Positions 34,553 through 46,014 are shown, counted from the stretch's first letter. The stretch is DNA of 64,000 bases from Lunularia cruciata (GCA_948567375.1 OX419759.1:2209303-2273302); one strand, 5' to 3'. Numbers and translations are program-made. The notes: generated from the letters alone by a model not told the origin.

Positions 34553-37189
34553 GAGGTTGTATACGTCCCTTCCAAATAAGATGACTTAAACAGAAAAAGT
34601 GTGATATTTTAAAAAACCGATTCAATAGGTGTTCAGTAAGACAAAAATCCCCATGAACTGCGAAGAGGGAATTGAGGTATGACATCGATACCCTGAATAA
34701 GGCACTCTCAACCTTGCTGCCACCATAATCTTCTGACAAGTGAAGAGGAGAGCCTTATATTCTTGAACCGAAGACTTAATGAGCATCTACCGTAAATTCT
34801 AGGGCTAAAAGAATTGAAAATTTTACAGTTTGGAAGCTTAACATATCCTTGCAATGAGTTTGTAATTCGTATTTCTGCGGATTGATTAAGGTAAATAACG
34901 GATTGATGGAAGGGTGGTGACTCTCGAAGTCCTCGGGTGTGGGCAGGTTATTGCCTTTGTGACTTCCTCTTACAGTTGTTTGCACTTCTTAAGCTGTGAA
35001 ATCTGAACCACGAAGAGTGAATAAATTGACCACTCAAAGCTATCGGATAGAACCTGTTGTCTATAAATAAAAACTGTAGGTGTTATTCTCATTTCCAACT
35101 AGATTGCAATATTTATGGCATGGGAAGATAGTAACGTTGGACACAAGTACATGAAGAAACCTAGGAGAGCTTAAGAGAGAAAGAAGACCATAAGCTCCAA
35201 TGATGCATCATGTAGTACCGGTACAGGTGCACGTTGACAGAATATGTGAAAGTGCAGTTTATGCAGTTGATGGAATTCTCATGTCTCGGTTGTACGACAT
35301 CATTGTTGAAAAACATTCGAGAATGGAATCTCACATTCAGTTTAAGTCTGTCGGATTAGTCTGAAAACCATCAGCCTCAATAATGTATACCGAGTACATC
35401 AGATTGAACTTGCTGTCATAGCCTAGAGCTACTAAGAGAAGTGTAACCAATCAACCTACCATTTTGATATCCCAACAAGAAGCTTGAGACAAGGTAGATA
35501 GATGAGTAACGCTTCCAAATAACTGGATTGCGAACCTACGATAATCTTGCGAAATCTAACCAACGAAGATGATGGCTGTAAGCGTTTGTATTGTTCCGGT
35601 GTTCTCCCAGAAGCTTGCGTAATCACAGTTAGGAAGGTTGAATGCGACACCCTCATTAGATTTGCAGTTAAAGATATGAGAGATCAACAAGCCAGAGAGT
35701 GAAGTATAATGTATTGCGATATTACGGAATTCACAGAGTGCATCGTATTAAGTACAGTGAAGCAAGGAGAAGTTTGAACAATATTTCATATCGAAACATA
35801 CGCTTTGAGCATGCTCAGAAAGAACAAAATAATTTGTTCACGGTCTGTCTTAGCACTGAAGACTTCCACAAGCCATACTAGGCCAGTGGTAGCAAGAAAT
35901 CAAACTTTTGTAACTTTGATGTTTAAGTCGCGTCACGAACTGCTGGTCGAAGCAATTCGCAAATCTCCAATATGCTTTAACCTCCAAACCTCAACAAACT
36001 GCTGATGTGAGGGTATTCTGTGTGCATCTTGCTTGAACTGCTCAGCCGATTGAGGAAACTCCGGTTGGGGAAAGAAAGATTGAGATTTACTAGCAGTGAA
36101 ACAAGTGAAAGGAAGTCCGCCAGTGGACGAGGAACAGAGAACCACGGACTCTATTTAAACACGTCAACTTGTGGACTGACAGAATGCACGATTGTGTTCC
36201 TTGCAGCAAACCTGTAGACCATTATTAATTCTCCAAGTTACCAGACGAACCAAGGACCTCGTGAGGATTTCTCTTATCATCAATATACATCATCATTCAA
36301 ACTCTCACCACATAGACAAATACCCAACTTTTCTCAGTGCCGATACAGCTTCTCAGCTTTTGCAAGAACAAGGTCTGGTGAAGCACTGGAGATTTCGAGT
36401 CGACTTCAGGCACACCTGATCATATTGTCAAATTGAAGTTCGAGCGGATATCCGAGGGCTGTTAGTGTCGTGGATCAAAACGTTTCCTCCTCCACAAACT
36501 ACATATGTAGTAGATACATGGAAGAAATTTGTTCTTCCTGAAAAATGTCACAGACTAGGCATAATTAATTCGCAAAGTAGTCTCTGGACGGACAAAGTGA
36601 TTCATTTTTAGCGAGAAACCAACGAAGTTACTTTGTCTCGTTCAGTAATGGATGAGCGGAATGTAAGAATGCGCTTGTCAGCGAATCTAGTAGTATACGG
36701 AATTTTGTGTGCGAAACCTTACTTGGATGGCAGGTTTCAGAAAAAGCCGTGGCCCGCGAACTGTAGACAACCAAACCACCTCATGAATTTCGTCTTCGCT
36801 TCGGGCAGACAAATTTGGTGGGTGTCTCGTTGCAAGATCAATGTTCCACTGAATTGAAGTGGAGAAACAGGTGCTGGAGAATGATGATCAGGCAACGTTC
36901 TACATGTACGAGCTCAATATGGAAGGCACTTGGTATCAGGAAGCAAGAGGATCTGGTCTTAGTTATCTGTTACTCTCTCTAACCAGATGCTAAAAAGTGG
37001 TAGATGCTAGATTGCAAAATGCTATTCGCCTTGCGAACCTCACAGTATATGATTCGGTACCAACCATACGATGTCGTGGAACATCGAGATGTTTACGGAT
37101 GGCTTCGCCATCTTTTCCATACATTTCTAGTTGTGGGGTCTATGCCGATAGCTTCTTCATTTAACATCACAAACAAATGTCTTTAGAGA
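34553..37189. other. No supported gene
   Basis: Low-copy sequence similar in composition to 17-26 kb. Open frames are short and without domains. At 34703-34727 there is an exact 25-bp inverted copy of 27431-27455, on the other side of the copia element. Confidence 0.55.
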
Positions 37190-38465
37190 GAAAGGACGAT
37201 TGCGTAGAGAAAATGAAGCATGGGAAGACCCCATCAAGCCCCACAAGGGAGAGATGAAATTGGTAAAATGGGGCTAACCCCTAATAGAGTCTATATGAGA
37301 AATCTGCCACAATGCACCTCAGATATCCGAGCTATGTAAGTCATGTGGTTTACAAACAACTGGAGCATCTGAAGAAACATCTCCTCGAGTGAATGCTCTC
37401 CTATGGATTGCACCAGTCACGTCCCTCTGTAGAGCAATGGACACACGTTGTCTAAAATATGCTACAAAGTATGAGGGTGATAATGGTACCCCTTGCATTA
37501 ACATGATAAGCTCTTGCACACTCCCTGATGAATGTGTCAAACGTTGAATCCATAGCTCCATATCAGTCTAAGGCTAGAGGAACAAAGATGTGACCTCGTT
37601 GCATGCCTCTTTACTTGGAGACCTTGCCAACTGCTGCTGCGGTTTCCGCCCATCCAGGGGGATGGGTAATCACTCACTCCAAAATTGTATTTCATGTAGG
37701 ATCTATAACCATGACATCTGCTATTGTCACCTGATCATCCAAGACCACGTATAAGTCTGCCTTGACACGTGTCGTCTACAAAGCATACGGATGCTCCCTC
37801 CAAGCCAAGTATCCACTCTCACCATTGCCATTGCAAACACTATGTCCCTAATAGCATCATGGGTAGCTATCCTCTGTCCTCCAAAAAGACATTGTGTCAT
37901 ATGGACCACTTCTGCAACTAGTGTAGAACCACCCTCACAAGTGAGTAATGAAGATGCAGATTGGGTGGACCAAACCTAGTGAAAACCTTATCACTATAGA
38001 GAAAGTAGCTAGTGCGAGTCAAAATGCCCTAATGCACAATTGAGCTAGGATCCAAGAGTTGGCACCCTTGCCGGAGCAAGAGCAAAGATGTGCTCTAGTA
38101 GCTTGAGGAATGGACGAGTGAACTAAGAGAGAATGTAATGTATACTCACATTGTCACTCCATCAAGGAAGACTATAAACCTCTAGTCCAATCTGACGATA
38201 GTGAAGCAAAAGATGGAAAGTTCTCTTGTGCCAGTGAGGATAGACTATCTCTTGTCTGCCGCAATAAGATATGGAGAGAAAAAGATCTCCCTTCCACCTC
38301 TATCACATAATTCTCCAAGACCGGCCTATCAACAACCACAAAACAAGAGGAAAGCAAAGGTGCCAAGAGAGCTCAACAACCCAAAAATGCTATAGGTGCA
38401 ATCTCCTCCATAGATAGAAAGCAAAGCCCTCCACATGAGATTGGTAGAGCCGTATGTCTATGTGC
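37190..38465 (-). pseudogene. C-terminal part and 3' region of non-LTR RT element 1
   Basis: On the minus strand, downstream of the RT frame, the broken translation contains GGQRIATHDAIRD, then ADLYVVLDDQVTIADVMVIDPT split by a stop, then SYFVAYFRQRVSIALQRD near the end (frame 37319-37561). A pattern of Asp in a strand followed by hhDhhhhDP is reminiscent of a PD-(D/E)XK-type nuclease fold, as in non-LTR elements with a restriction-like endonuclease, but that reading is inference. The same segment occurs in RT element 2 (47921-48958 and 57137-57452) and, diverged, at 7365-7680. Confidence 0.65.
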
Positions 38466-39254
38466 CTAATCCCCTGTCACACACTCAAATGTCCTTGGTC
38501 CAATAAAATCACCAAAGACTCCCATAATCCTCCTATCAAAGGCTCTCAGACGTGATAGAAAGGACAAGGAGTGAAGAACTATACAAATGAGGTAGGATAG
38601 TTGACGAGCAATACTAGAGAAGAGTATACCAAATGCCACCAATGGATCTCCTAATAATAGAAGGTCATCCATATGGAGAACATCCTCTGCAAGGGCAATG
38701 TCTAAGAAGCATGTGACAAAGTCCTCGGATCCTATTGGCACTCCAAGAACACGTAGTCCATATGTAGATGTGATACACCCCTCTAGAAGCTCAAAGTGGG
38801 GAGGAATACCCAAAGGGGACCATGCCCTACACTTTGACACCTCGACTCTCAAGCCTACTAGATGTAGCTTGGTAGTCAAGTGGTCAAAGGCCTGCCTAAT
38901 CTGATTTGTAGGGCCCATGATGTGTGTATCATATGCCAAGGAGGAAAATACACAACCTGGCATGGCCAAAGTAGTAGATAGGAGAGCTCTAAAGTGAGCC
39001 ATGGCAAATAAGGGTCCCCCTAAAGGATCTCCTTGATGTCTACCCACAGTTGACTCCAAGACGGTGATTCTCTCTTTTGAACCACCGTGCTCGTAGTAAG
39101 GGGAAGTAGGAGTGCCATAAAAAGACCACACAAAAGGAATAAGATTTGCCAAGGATCCACCAGCCTCCCTAAGCTCTCTAAAGATGGATGCCCGTGAGAT
39201 GTTATTAAAAGCATTACAAACATCCACCTGTAGGATGACCCACTTTGGATGCAT
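38466..39254 (-). pseudogene. Reverse transcriptase core of non-LTR RT element 1
   Basis: A 262-codon open frame. RT motif A is QVDVCNAFN (Asp 11), motif B is QGDPLGGPLF (residues 74-83) and motif C, normally Y-A-D-D, is reduced to AYDT (107-110), so one catalytic Asp is missing. The thumb carries VSKCRAWSP and LRVLGVPIGS. The layout is that of a non-LTR retrotransposon RT, which copies element RNA at the nicked target. The lost Asp and breaks on both sides show a dead copy. The frame's ATG is internal to a longer ancestral protein. Confidence 0.85.
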
Positions 39255-40450
39255 ATATAGGAGTGCCCTAATGCCTAGAGATATAGCCTCACATCCTCTA
39301 GGTGTAGCTACTCCAAACTGATGTGGATTGAGGTGCTATTGAAAGTGAGAACAATGTTGAAGGACAATGGTACAAGTGACTAAATGCCCAAAGATCTCTC
39401 CAATAGCAATTGTTCTAATGCCCTTCGTGTCCTTCTCCATCACAAGAAGTCAACTAGCACCTAACACCCGACTAACAAACATAAGAATGTCTCCTTTTGC
39501 TACTACTACAACCACTTGAAACAACTTAGTGAAACCACTAGAAGGATCATCTGCCTGAAAGCAATCTCTAAGGTGCTCATAAACCATCCCTAACAAGCCT
39601 CATGAGTAAAGGCAAGGTGCAATGCATGAGGCTTGTGCAAAAAGTGACCTATCAAGACATAAAGTTTGCTCAAGCTGATAATCTAAGACCTCTAGTGGTA
39701 GTCCCTCTACTACTGTAGGATGTAGTGAGCATAGGGAAGAGATAGTCTCATCAATAGGACCCGCCATAGACAAAGGGTGTAGCGTTTATGCTGCTCTACT
39801 AAACTCTCCCACTTCATCCAATGTCCTACACCGTTATAATCGAGTGGACTCTGTGGTATCTTGTGGTGAAACATGTCTCCTAAAATGTGTAACACCTATA
39901 GACTCCTCTTGAAGGGCCACCCAATTCCCCGCTCAAAATCAACAAAATTTAGCAGCCACTTCTCTATGGCCCGCACGTCCGCCCTCTTGCATAATGAAGA
40001 CACCATCAAGGGAGTAAGAGGAATATGAACCATGCTAACTCGTCCAAGGAATCATGTGCCAAACGATCAAGTGGTAGGCAAAAGGCCTGTCTAGCCTCAT
40101 CATGGAGTGTGCAGAGTAGCCTATGGAATATATGTAGACATGGAAAACTAGTCTCAAATAACCCCAAAATGCACCCATTTGAGAAGCTTACTACTCCCAC
40201 GACTCGATTGGTATCCTTGGAACAATCAATGATAGAATAAAAGAAACGTGCGTAATCTAAGTCTCACTAATGTCAATGTGATTGCCTGCCTCACGTGGGC
40301 ATCCCAAGTGGTCCAATCATAGTCCTTGTGCATCCTTCCCACATAGGTCTTAAGTCCTTGTGAGGTAAAGCATTGGTGACACACCAAGCATGGTGTATCC
40401 CCAGCCGCTCTAAGCGGCCCCACATGGGGAGGTGTAGCCATGGCTAGCAC
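39255..40450 (-). pseudogene. N-terminal region of RT element 1 with a zinc-finger remnant
   Basis: Frame 40226-40450 starts with PCLVCHQCF-SQGLKTY---MH, a C2H2 finger in which the first His is replaced by Tyr (Cys 21, Cys 24, Tyr 36, His 41). Such fingers bind target DNA in several non-LTR element families. The remainder (40006-40200, 39710-39895 and up to 39255) is in pieces with stops and frameshifts, and has IAIGEIFG and HQFGVATPRGCEA leading into the RT core. Confidence 0.65.
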
Positions 40451-40840
40451 AAGAATAATGATAGTAACACATAATGCTACTCTTCATATCTCCCCATACT
40501 TGCAAAATCACAACCCCTCACATCCCAACTCACATAAGAAAATATTATCTCTCCAAACCCTAAAACTATGAACTCTCATAACTTTCTATTTCTATCTCCA
40601 AAATTTTCAAAATCAATTCCCATGGAACTTAATCATGAAAGCCAAGAGATTAGAAATAAAAATTCTTGACCCATCACTCTTAATATATAATGATCACTCT
40701 AAACCCTAAAAAACCTAGAAAATATTTCTACTCAATTCTCCACAATCTTCAATCTAGATCCCAATGGAACCAAAATCATAAAACAAAAAGAATCAACTAT
40801 TCACTCAAGTGCTATATGCAAGAGAGACCTCAGAAAGTAT
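40451..40840 (-). repeat. 5' leader of RT element 1 with two telomere-box repeats
   Basis: AT-rich sequence with AAACCCTAAA at 40555-40564 and 40701-40710, about 146 bp apart. The two units share further AT-rich motifs (TCTCCA-A, CCCATGGAAC / CCCAATGGAAC, AATCAT-AAA) and look like degenerate tandem monomers, as promoters of some non-LTR elements are. Telo-boxes occur in plant promoters; their role here is inference. Confidence 0.45.
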
Positions 40841-40961
40841 AGATGGTAGTATATGTAACATGTGGTAGTGTAAAACATGACCGCTTGTGAAAACAAGAAA
40901 GGTGGAAGACCTTTCAATTTGGACAATGAAAAAACAAGGGGTAAAATGGGTCTAGCACCCA
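40841..40961 (-). mobile_element. 3' tip of RT element 2 (rest at 47921-48958 and 57137-57452)
   Basis: Joining 40961 to 47921 restores a match to 37250-37330 (GGTAAAATGGG-CTA...CCC...AATAG). The element was therefore continuous before gypsy A inserted. Being on the minus strand, its 3' end faces the 5' end of RT element 1, a head-to-tail tandem arrangement. Confidence 0.7.
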
Positions 40962-41715
40962 TGTAATACTCCAAGGACAAGAGAAGAGAGAAAATACAGA
41001 TTTCACACTCAATCCTCCGATGCCTCAAAGGAGCACCTTCTCTTTATTATATAGACAAAGATGATCTCCTCCAAGGAAGCTCCAACATAGGATTAGGCAC
41101 ACAGATAAATGACATGTCAGCAAGCTCTACACTTGGATTACCTACTTGGATGGGTGACATGTCGGTCTTGGTCCTATCTAGTTGGTCAAACAAGATTTGA
41201 CCAAAGGGAATCTTTTAGTGAATCTTCTAGTAGGAATCTCAGAATCACGTGGGTGAGATACCATTGGAAAGCTCTTGACGAAACAAAGCATGGAGGAAGG
41301 AAGGATAGCCTTTCCTTTGCTTGGGAGGGTGGGGAGTGGTGAGTAGATTCTATGCATTTTTGAGGCCTAATTCATCCGTTTAGGCCTTCAAAATTGCCTT
41401 CAAAGATTTCAAGCATATTTCAATTCTTACTTTATTAGTAGAAGTCCCCTTTTGGTGATACCTCTTTTTGATCTATTTAGTCCATCATGTGCAAAATCTT
41501 TCCACATGTTACCAAACAAGTTCTCACCTTTAATTCTATGTCTAGCTATTGGTTCTAAGGTTTTTAAGTCTATTTTGCTTTTTGCTTTATTAGTAGAAGT
41601 ACTCTTTTGGTGACATTTCTATCCAATCTATTTTGACCATCATGTATAACTTCATTCTAGATGTTACCAAACCAAATTTCACATCTAGATCATATGGCTA
41701 GCTCTTGGTATTAAA
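40962..41715 (-). mobile_element. 3' LTR of gypsy A (LTR-A)
   Basis: About 754 bp, aligned throughout with 47191-47920. TG...CA ends are present at 40962 but the other end has decayed (GGTATTAAA). The flanking ACCCA at 40957-40961 matches CCCCA after 47920 at four of five bases. The inverted W-box pair (41182-41204) and a CACGTG G-box (about 41246) are kept. Confidence 0.9.
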
Positions 41716-41732
41716 GACCTCCCTCCTTTTAA
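41716..41732 (-). promoter_or_regulatory. Polypurine tract of gypsy A
   Basis: In minus-strand sense TTAAAAGGAGGGAGGTC, lying exactly where the plus-strand primer is expected, against the 3' LTR. Confidence 0.8.
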
Positions 41733-41920
41733 TACACAACATCCTTGTTGTGCAAATGTTGTTGAACTGTTGTTCAAATGCTTGCACCAACATCAGTGCA
41801 TGTGTCAAATTGGCAATAGGCTCCTAGGTTGCTTCATAGAGAGGGTAACCTTTCATAGAGAGGTTGGAGAATACGCTCCACTTCATATTCCTCCGTGTCA
41901 TCAATGAGTGTTGGACAAGG

Positions 41921-42286
41921 TCAAATGTCTTGTGTGGAATGACAATGGCATGATTGGGGAACATATCTGCATAGTAGGGAAACATAGAACACTGGATGGA
42001 TCTTCATGTGTGGTGGTAGCTTGAGGTGATAGGCCACAGCGCCAACTTGACTAAGAATCAAGAAAAGCCCAATAAAATGAGGTCTGAGCTTACAAGGTCC
42101 AACTAATGTGAGGTTGGTTGTCGATAGCCATATTTGATCCCCAATATTGAATTCCATGTACCTCTGGTGTGCATCAACATACCACTTTTGTTGATTTTGT
42201 GCAATCTGTAATCTATGATTGGTGCTCTCCACACCTTGTTAGATTCTAGAAAGAAATGTGTTGACTGCATTGATCTTGCTAGCCAC
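41921..42286 (-). pseudogene. Gypsy A integrase C-terminal region
   Basis: Minus-strand translation NPVASKINAVN... then RLQIAQNQQKWYVDAHQR, FNIGDQIWLST, KLRPHFIGLF and AYHLKLP, the usual C-terminal segment of Ty3/gypsy integrase that binds DNA and target chromatin. No chromodomain is clear. The solo LTR-B at 42292 separates it from the catalytic core. Confidence 0.85.
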
Positions 42287-42291
42287 CGGAT

Positions 42292-42984
42292 TGTAACACC
42301 CATTTGTGCATGTGTGTGGTATTGTGATATTTAGCTTAGTATTACAAGTACTTGAGAGATATTATTTATATAGAGATAAAGGATAGTTCTACATTAGTCA
42401 TGATTAGCTAAAGTTAGTCATAGCTAAGATAGAAGGCACCTTACTTAGAGGAAATGGAAAAGATGAGCACCACTATTTTGGATTCTAGTGTGTTGGCTTG
42501 GCATTATTCCTAGGTGTTTGGCTTTGAGTAAAAAGTTGAGAACTCTTGGGCCTACAAGCCTTTTTGTTTTGGATTCTTCTATAGTCCAAGGATAGCCCAT
42601 GTGAAGGAATCTTTGACTTAGTGGTTAGGTCAAGATAAGATCACATGCTAGTGGAATATGCCCATGTGAATGGATATTATTTTCTATTTTTTGACTCTAC
42701 TTGACTTTTAATCTAGTAACTTGAGTTACTACGGTAATTAGTAACTTTGATACGTAACTATTTCACAAGTATATAAACAAGGGGTGAGGAAGTACTCATC
42801 ATCCTTTCATTTGCAACTATCTCTCTCTCATTGAGTTTTCTAGTGAACAATGTCTTGAGTCTTGGAGTGTTAGCCTTGGAGGAGTATGATGGAGTTGGAG
42901 TTCCTTGCCTTCTTAGTCTATAGTGCGCTACCATAATAGCCATCTGAGGTTCATCTTGAGTGAAAGACAGGCCGGCTCACAGGA
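42292..42984 (+). mobile_element. Solo LTR-B inserted in gypsy A integrase
   Basis: About 690 bp from TGTAACACCC to GGCTCACA, plus three bases. It is flanked by exact CGGAT at 42287-42291 and 42985-42989. A TATATAAA box at 42770-42777 sets the sense. Homologous copies lie at 55112 and 58149. Integrase sequence joins cleanly when it is removed. No internal domain of this family is seen in the window. Confidence 0.85.
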
Positions 42985-43700
42985 CGGATCTTCATCAAGC
43001 TAGAAGGTGTGAAGAGATGCTCACCATACATGAGGAGGAACAAAGTGACCTGAGTGGATGCATTTACTGAATTGTTGTAAGCAAAATCTACAAACGGGAG
43101 TAGGGAGTCCTACCTCTCCTGCTCTTCTAAGGTGAAGCCATGTAACATGTCTTCATTAGTGCCATTAGCCCGGTTTGTTTGTCCATCTATTTGTGGGTAG
43201 TAAGTTGTGGACATGGCCAACTTGGTTTTGAGGAAACCAAAGAGTGTTTGCCAAAACAAACTAGTGAATTGAATGCCTCTATCGATGATGAGTACTCGAG
43301 ACAAGCCATGGTGAGAGAAGATTGCATCTAAGTATAATTGAGCTGGTTGTGGGGCGATCACATCCTTGGTGGTAGGGCATACATGAATCATTTTGCTGAG
43401 CTGGTCCACAAAGACCACGATGGAGTCAAACCCTAAGGTGGTCTTGGGTAATTCACAAACAAGATCCATACTCACCTACTCCCAATGTTGGGCAGAAGTA
43501 GGAGAGGTTGAAGGAGCCATGTAGGAGCTTGATTAGAAGCTTTGTGTTGTTGACAAAGTAGGCCATTGCGCACGTATTCCATCACATTGTTGCTCATCTT
43601 GGGCAAATAGTAATGGCGTTGGATTGCATCCAAGGTCTTTTCCGCGCCGACATGACCTGTAATGGCCAAATCATGACATTTTGCTAGAATGGTGGTACAT
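42985..43700 (-). pseudogene. Gypsy A integrase zinc head and catalytic core
   Basis: Minus strand. The zinc-binding head GHVGAEKTLDAIQRHYYLP...LCQQHK (43472-43669) is followed by the core SMDLVCELP, VFVDQLSKM and DRGIQFTSLFWQ (frame 43110-43475). The final catalytic Glu, normally in DGQTE, is Asn (DGQTNRANG). After that come VDFAYNNSVNAST and YGEH, up to the LTR-B insertion. The missing Glu alone would abolish integration. Confidence 0.85.
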
Positions 43701-43945
43701 AATTTTGGGACATTTAGGATCTATAATCTACCATCACAAAAGGTGAGTCTTTGAGTGCTAGTGACACCTTTGGATGATTACGCTTCTACAATTTGTAGAT
43801 CAGTTTCTGTAGTAGCCATCTTTGGCCAAAATTCAAGGTTAATCTTACCCTCTACCACCAAGTTGTTTGCCATTGGCATGCTGGTGAATGTATATGCAAG
43901 TTGCTTCTTACCTTCCATGTAGGTGATTGTCATGTTGAAGCATTG

Positions 43946-44420
43946 TCACCACTTTGCCCACCAAATCTGGCGACGAGATAGATCCTTCTGTGTCTTGAAG
44001 TAGACTAGGGGTTTATGGTCTGTCTCTACTACAAATGCTTTCTTGCCTAGATAGTGCTTCCAATGCTTGGTTGCAAGAACGATGGCCAGCTCTTCTTGTT
44101 CTATGGTGTGGTAGTTGCGTTCTGCCAGTATCAACTTTCAAGAGAAATATGCAATTGGATGCCATCCGTCATGCCACTCTTGTTGTAGGACTGCTCCTAT
44201 TGCTACACCTGATGCATTTGTAGCCAACTTGAGTGGACGTTTGGGTCATACTACTTCAAGATTTGTGCATGTAGCAAGGTGGCTGTCAATTCTTGAAAGG
44301 CCAACTCTTGTGTGGTTCCCCATGTCCACTTCTTCTCCTTACCAAGTAGTGCCATTAGAGGCTATGCAACCTTGGAGAAGTCCGGGAGGAGATGCCTTAC
44401 AAGGAAGATATGCCTTACAA
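43946..44420 (-). pseudogene. Gypsy A RNase H; most of RT deleted
   Basis: Frame 43946-44134 has NYHTIEQEELAIVLATKHWKHYL and VVETDHKPLVYF, typical gypsy RNase H. Just upstream the broken translation carries SKVA-PLMALLGKEKKW, the connection segment after RT. There is no FPWGAPVL, YxDD or other RT motif between protease and this point. Only about 650 bp separate protease from RNase H, so the RT core was deleted; a CATCTTGAAACT triplet repeat (44483-44521) lies close to that spot. Confidence 0.8.
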
Positions 44421-44689
44421 GGAGGTGTCTTCCACCAACTCTCCTTTTTGGTGGTAATCCTAAGGGTAGATCATCAAGAAAGACATCTTGAAACTCATCT
44501 TGAAACTCATCTTGAAACTCATCCACCACATCTTTCAATTCTCAAGAATTTGTCCATCAAGTTGTGCACTGTGGACTTTTCTTATTCGATCCATGAAACA
44601 TCTATCAATCTTACAAACATTTGTCATCCCTATGACATAAAAAGGCAGTTCTTGCATGTGTTATTTTTCTTTAACCCCAATGATTGATC

Positions 44690-45023
44690 ATTGGTGGTCT
44701 CTCACTAATTTCTTCCTCCAAGCTACTATAGGGTTATAATGCTACATCCATGGCATGCCTAAGATTACATCATATCGAGCTAATTGTATTACTTACCACT
44801 CAATTGCTTCATGATATTCTCTTATAGAGAGTGTTACCCGTTTAGGTAATGATTCAATCCTCTCTGTTTGTCCGTTAGGTAACTCTACTTCTTCACTCTC
44901 ATCTCTCTCTAGATCCATTCCCAATCTTATTGCAACAGAACAAGACAAGAAATTCTCTATAGCTCCCGGATCTATTATTATTCTCACTTGATTGCCTTCT
45001 AGGACTCCATTCACAACAATCAA
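44690..45023 (-). pseudogene. Gypsy A protease
   Basis: Frame 44793-45023 has IIIDPGAIENFLS (the usual DSGAT site changed to DPGAI), then an LPNGQ segment. Past a stop comes YDVILGMPWM-HYNP (about 44700-44790), the ILG(M)DW-like end of retropepsin. The replaced Ser argues for an inactive protease. Confidence 0.8.
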
Positions 45024-45201
45024 TTGTAAGGTTGCCTTTTGGAACCTCTGTGTGTTTGTCTTCTTCCATCCGTTGCTTCTCTGCTTCCTTATTGAGCCAG
45101 TAAGGCTATGAGGTACATTTATTGGCGATCTTTGTGCGCCTCATCATGTTGTTCAAAGATTGCATGTATGAAGGCCGAGGGCCTCTAAGGAAATGAGCGT
45201 G

Positions 45202-46014
45202 ACAATTGGTAGATATGTGCCTAATACGGTCACAATTGTAACAATGGTGTTGTTCTCCTCAAGTTCCTTCTCCTCATGGGACTCCATCTCGTCGTTTCTC
45301 TACCCGTCCATGCTCTCCTTGAAGTGGTTGTGCTCCCCGATCTCAAAATCAAAGGTTGCCCAATTCCATTGGTACTGGTCTACCCATGTGTGGCATTTCT
45401 GCCCGATAATGTTGAGATAGAACTACTCCTTCATATCCACCCAATGCTCTTGCTATTCTTTGGGCACAAGCAATGGCTTCAAATATTGTGTGAGGATTTT
45501 GCACCATGATTTCTTGGCAAATCCACTCCTTCAATCCTTGTTTGAAATTGTTGAGAGCTTCTGCTAGACTCATGTTGGTTATTACAACTTGTAGATCTAG
45601 AAATACCTCCATATACTTTTGTACATTGTTCTTCTGTATCAATCCCCATAGTTGGATTTGGGCCATCTACACGAAATCCACCGATTGGAAATTCTTCAAC
45701 AATCCCTCTTGCATTGCTATCCATGTGACGTCCCTTCTCTCTACCAACATGGATCATTCCCAAGCATCGTACCATGTGAGGGCTTTATCAGTCAAGTACT
45801 CACATGCAAACATGCCTACAACATGCTTTGTGATCTCTGTTGAGAACAATAAAAAATATTGATTCATTCTTGAGATCCAATTTTCCACTACTTCCATTGT
45901 ATGTTGTTGCTTGTAAGGCTTGATGTTGCAAGTCTTCTTCATCCGGAGTGGCAATGTGACTTCATCGTTGACAAGGTTCATAGGCACGAGTGCCTCTCCA
46001 AGTACTTCAGCCAT
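45202..46014 (-). pseudogene. Gypsy A gag
   Basis: Frame 45754-46014 has VVENWISRMNQYF and LTDKALTWYDAW, and 45349-45666 continues with QALNNFKQGLK-like and EAIACAQRIAR sequence, the retrotransposon gag capsid signature. A CX2CX4HX4C zinc knuckle (CYNCDRIRHISTNC) lies at 45202-45243. Frameshifts separate the pieces. The start region and leader are broken by a solo LTR-C at 46133. Confidence 0.85.

Noticed and set aside
38698-38904. Plus-strand frame of 68 residues
   Set aside because: Shadow of the minus-strand reverse transcriptase frame.
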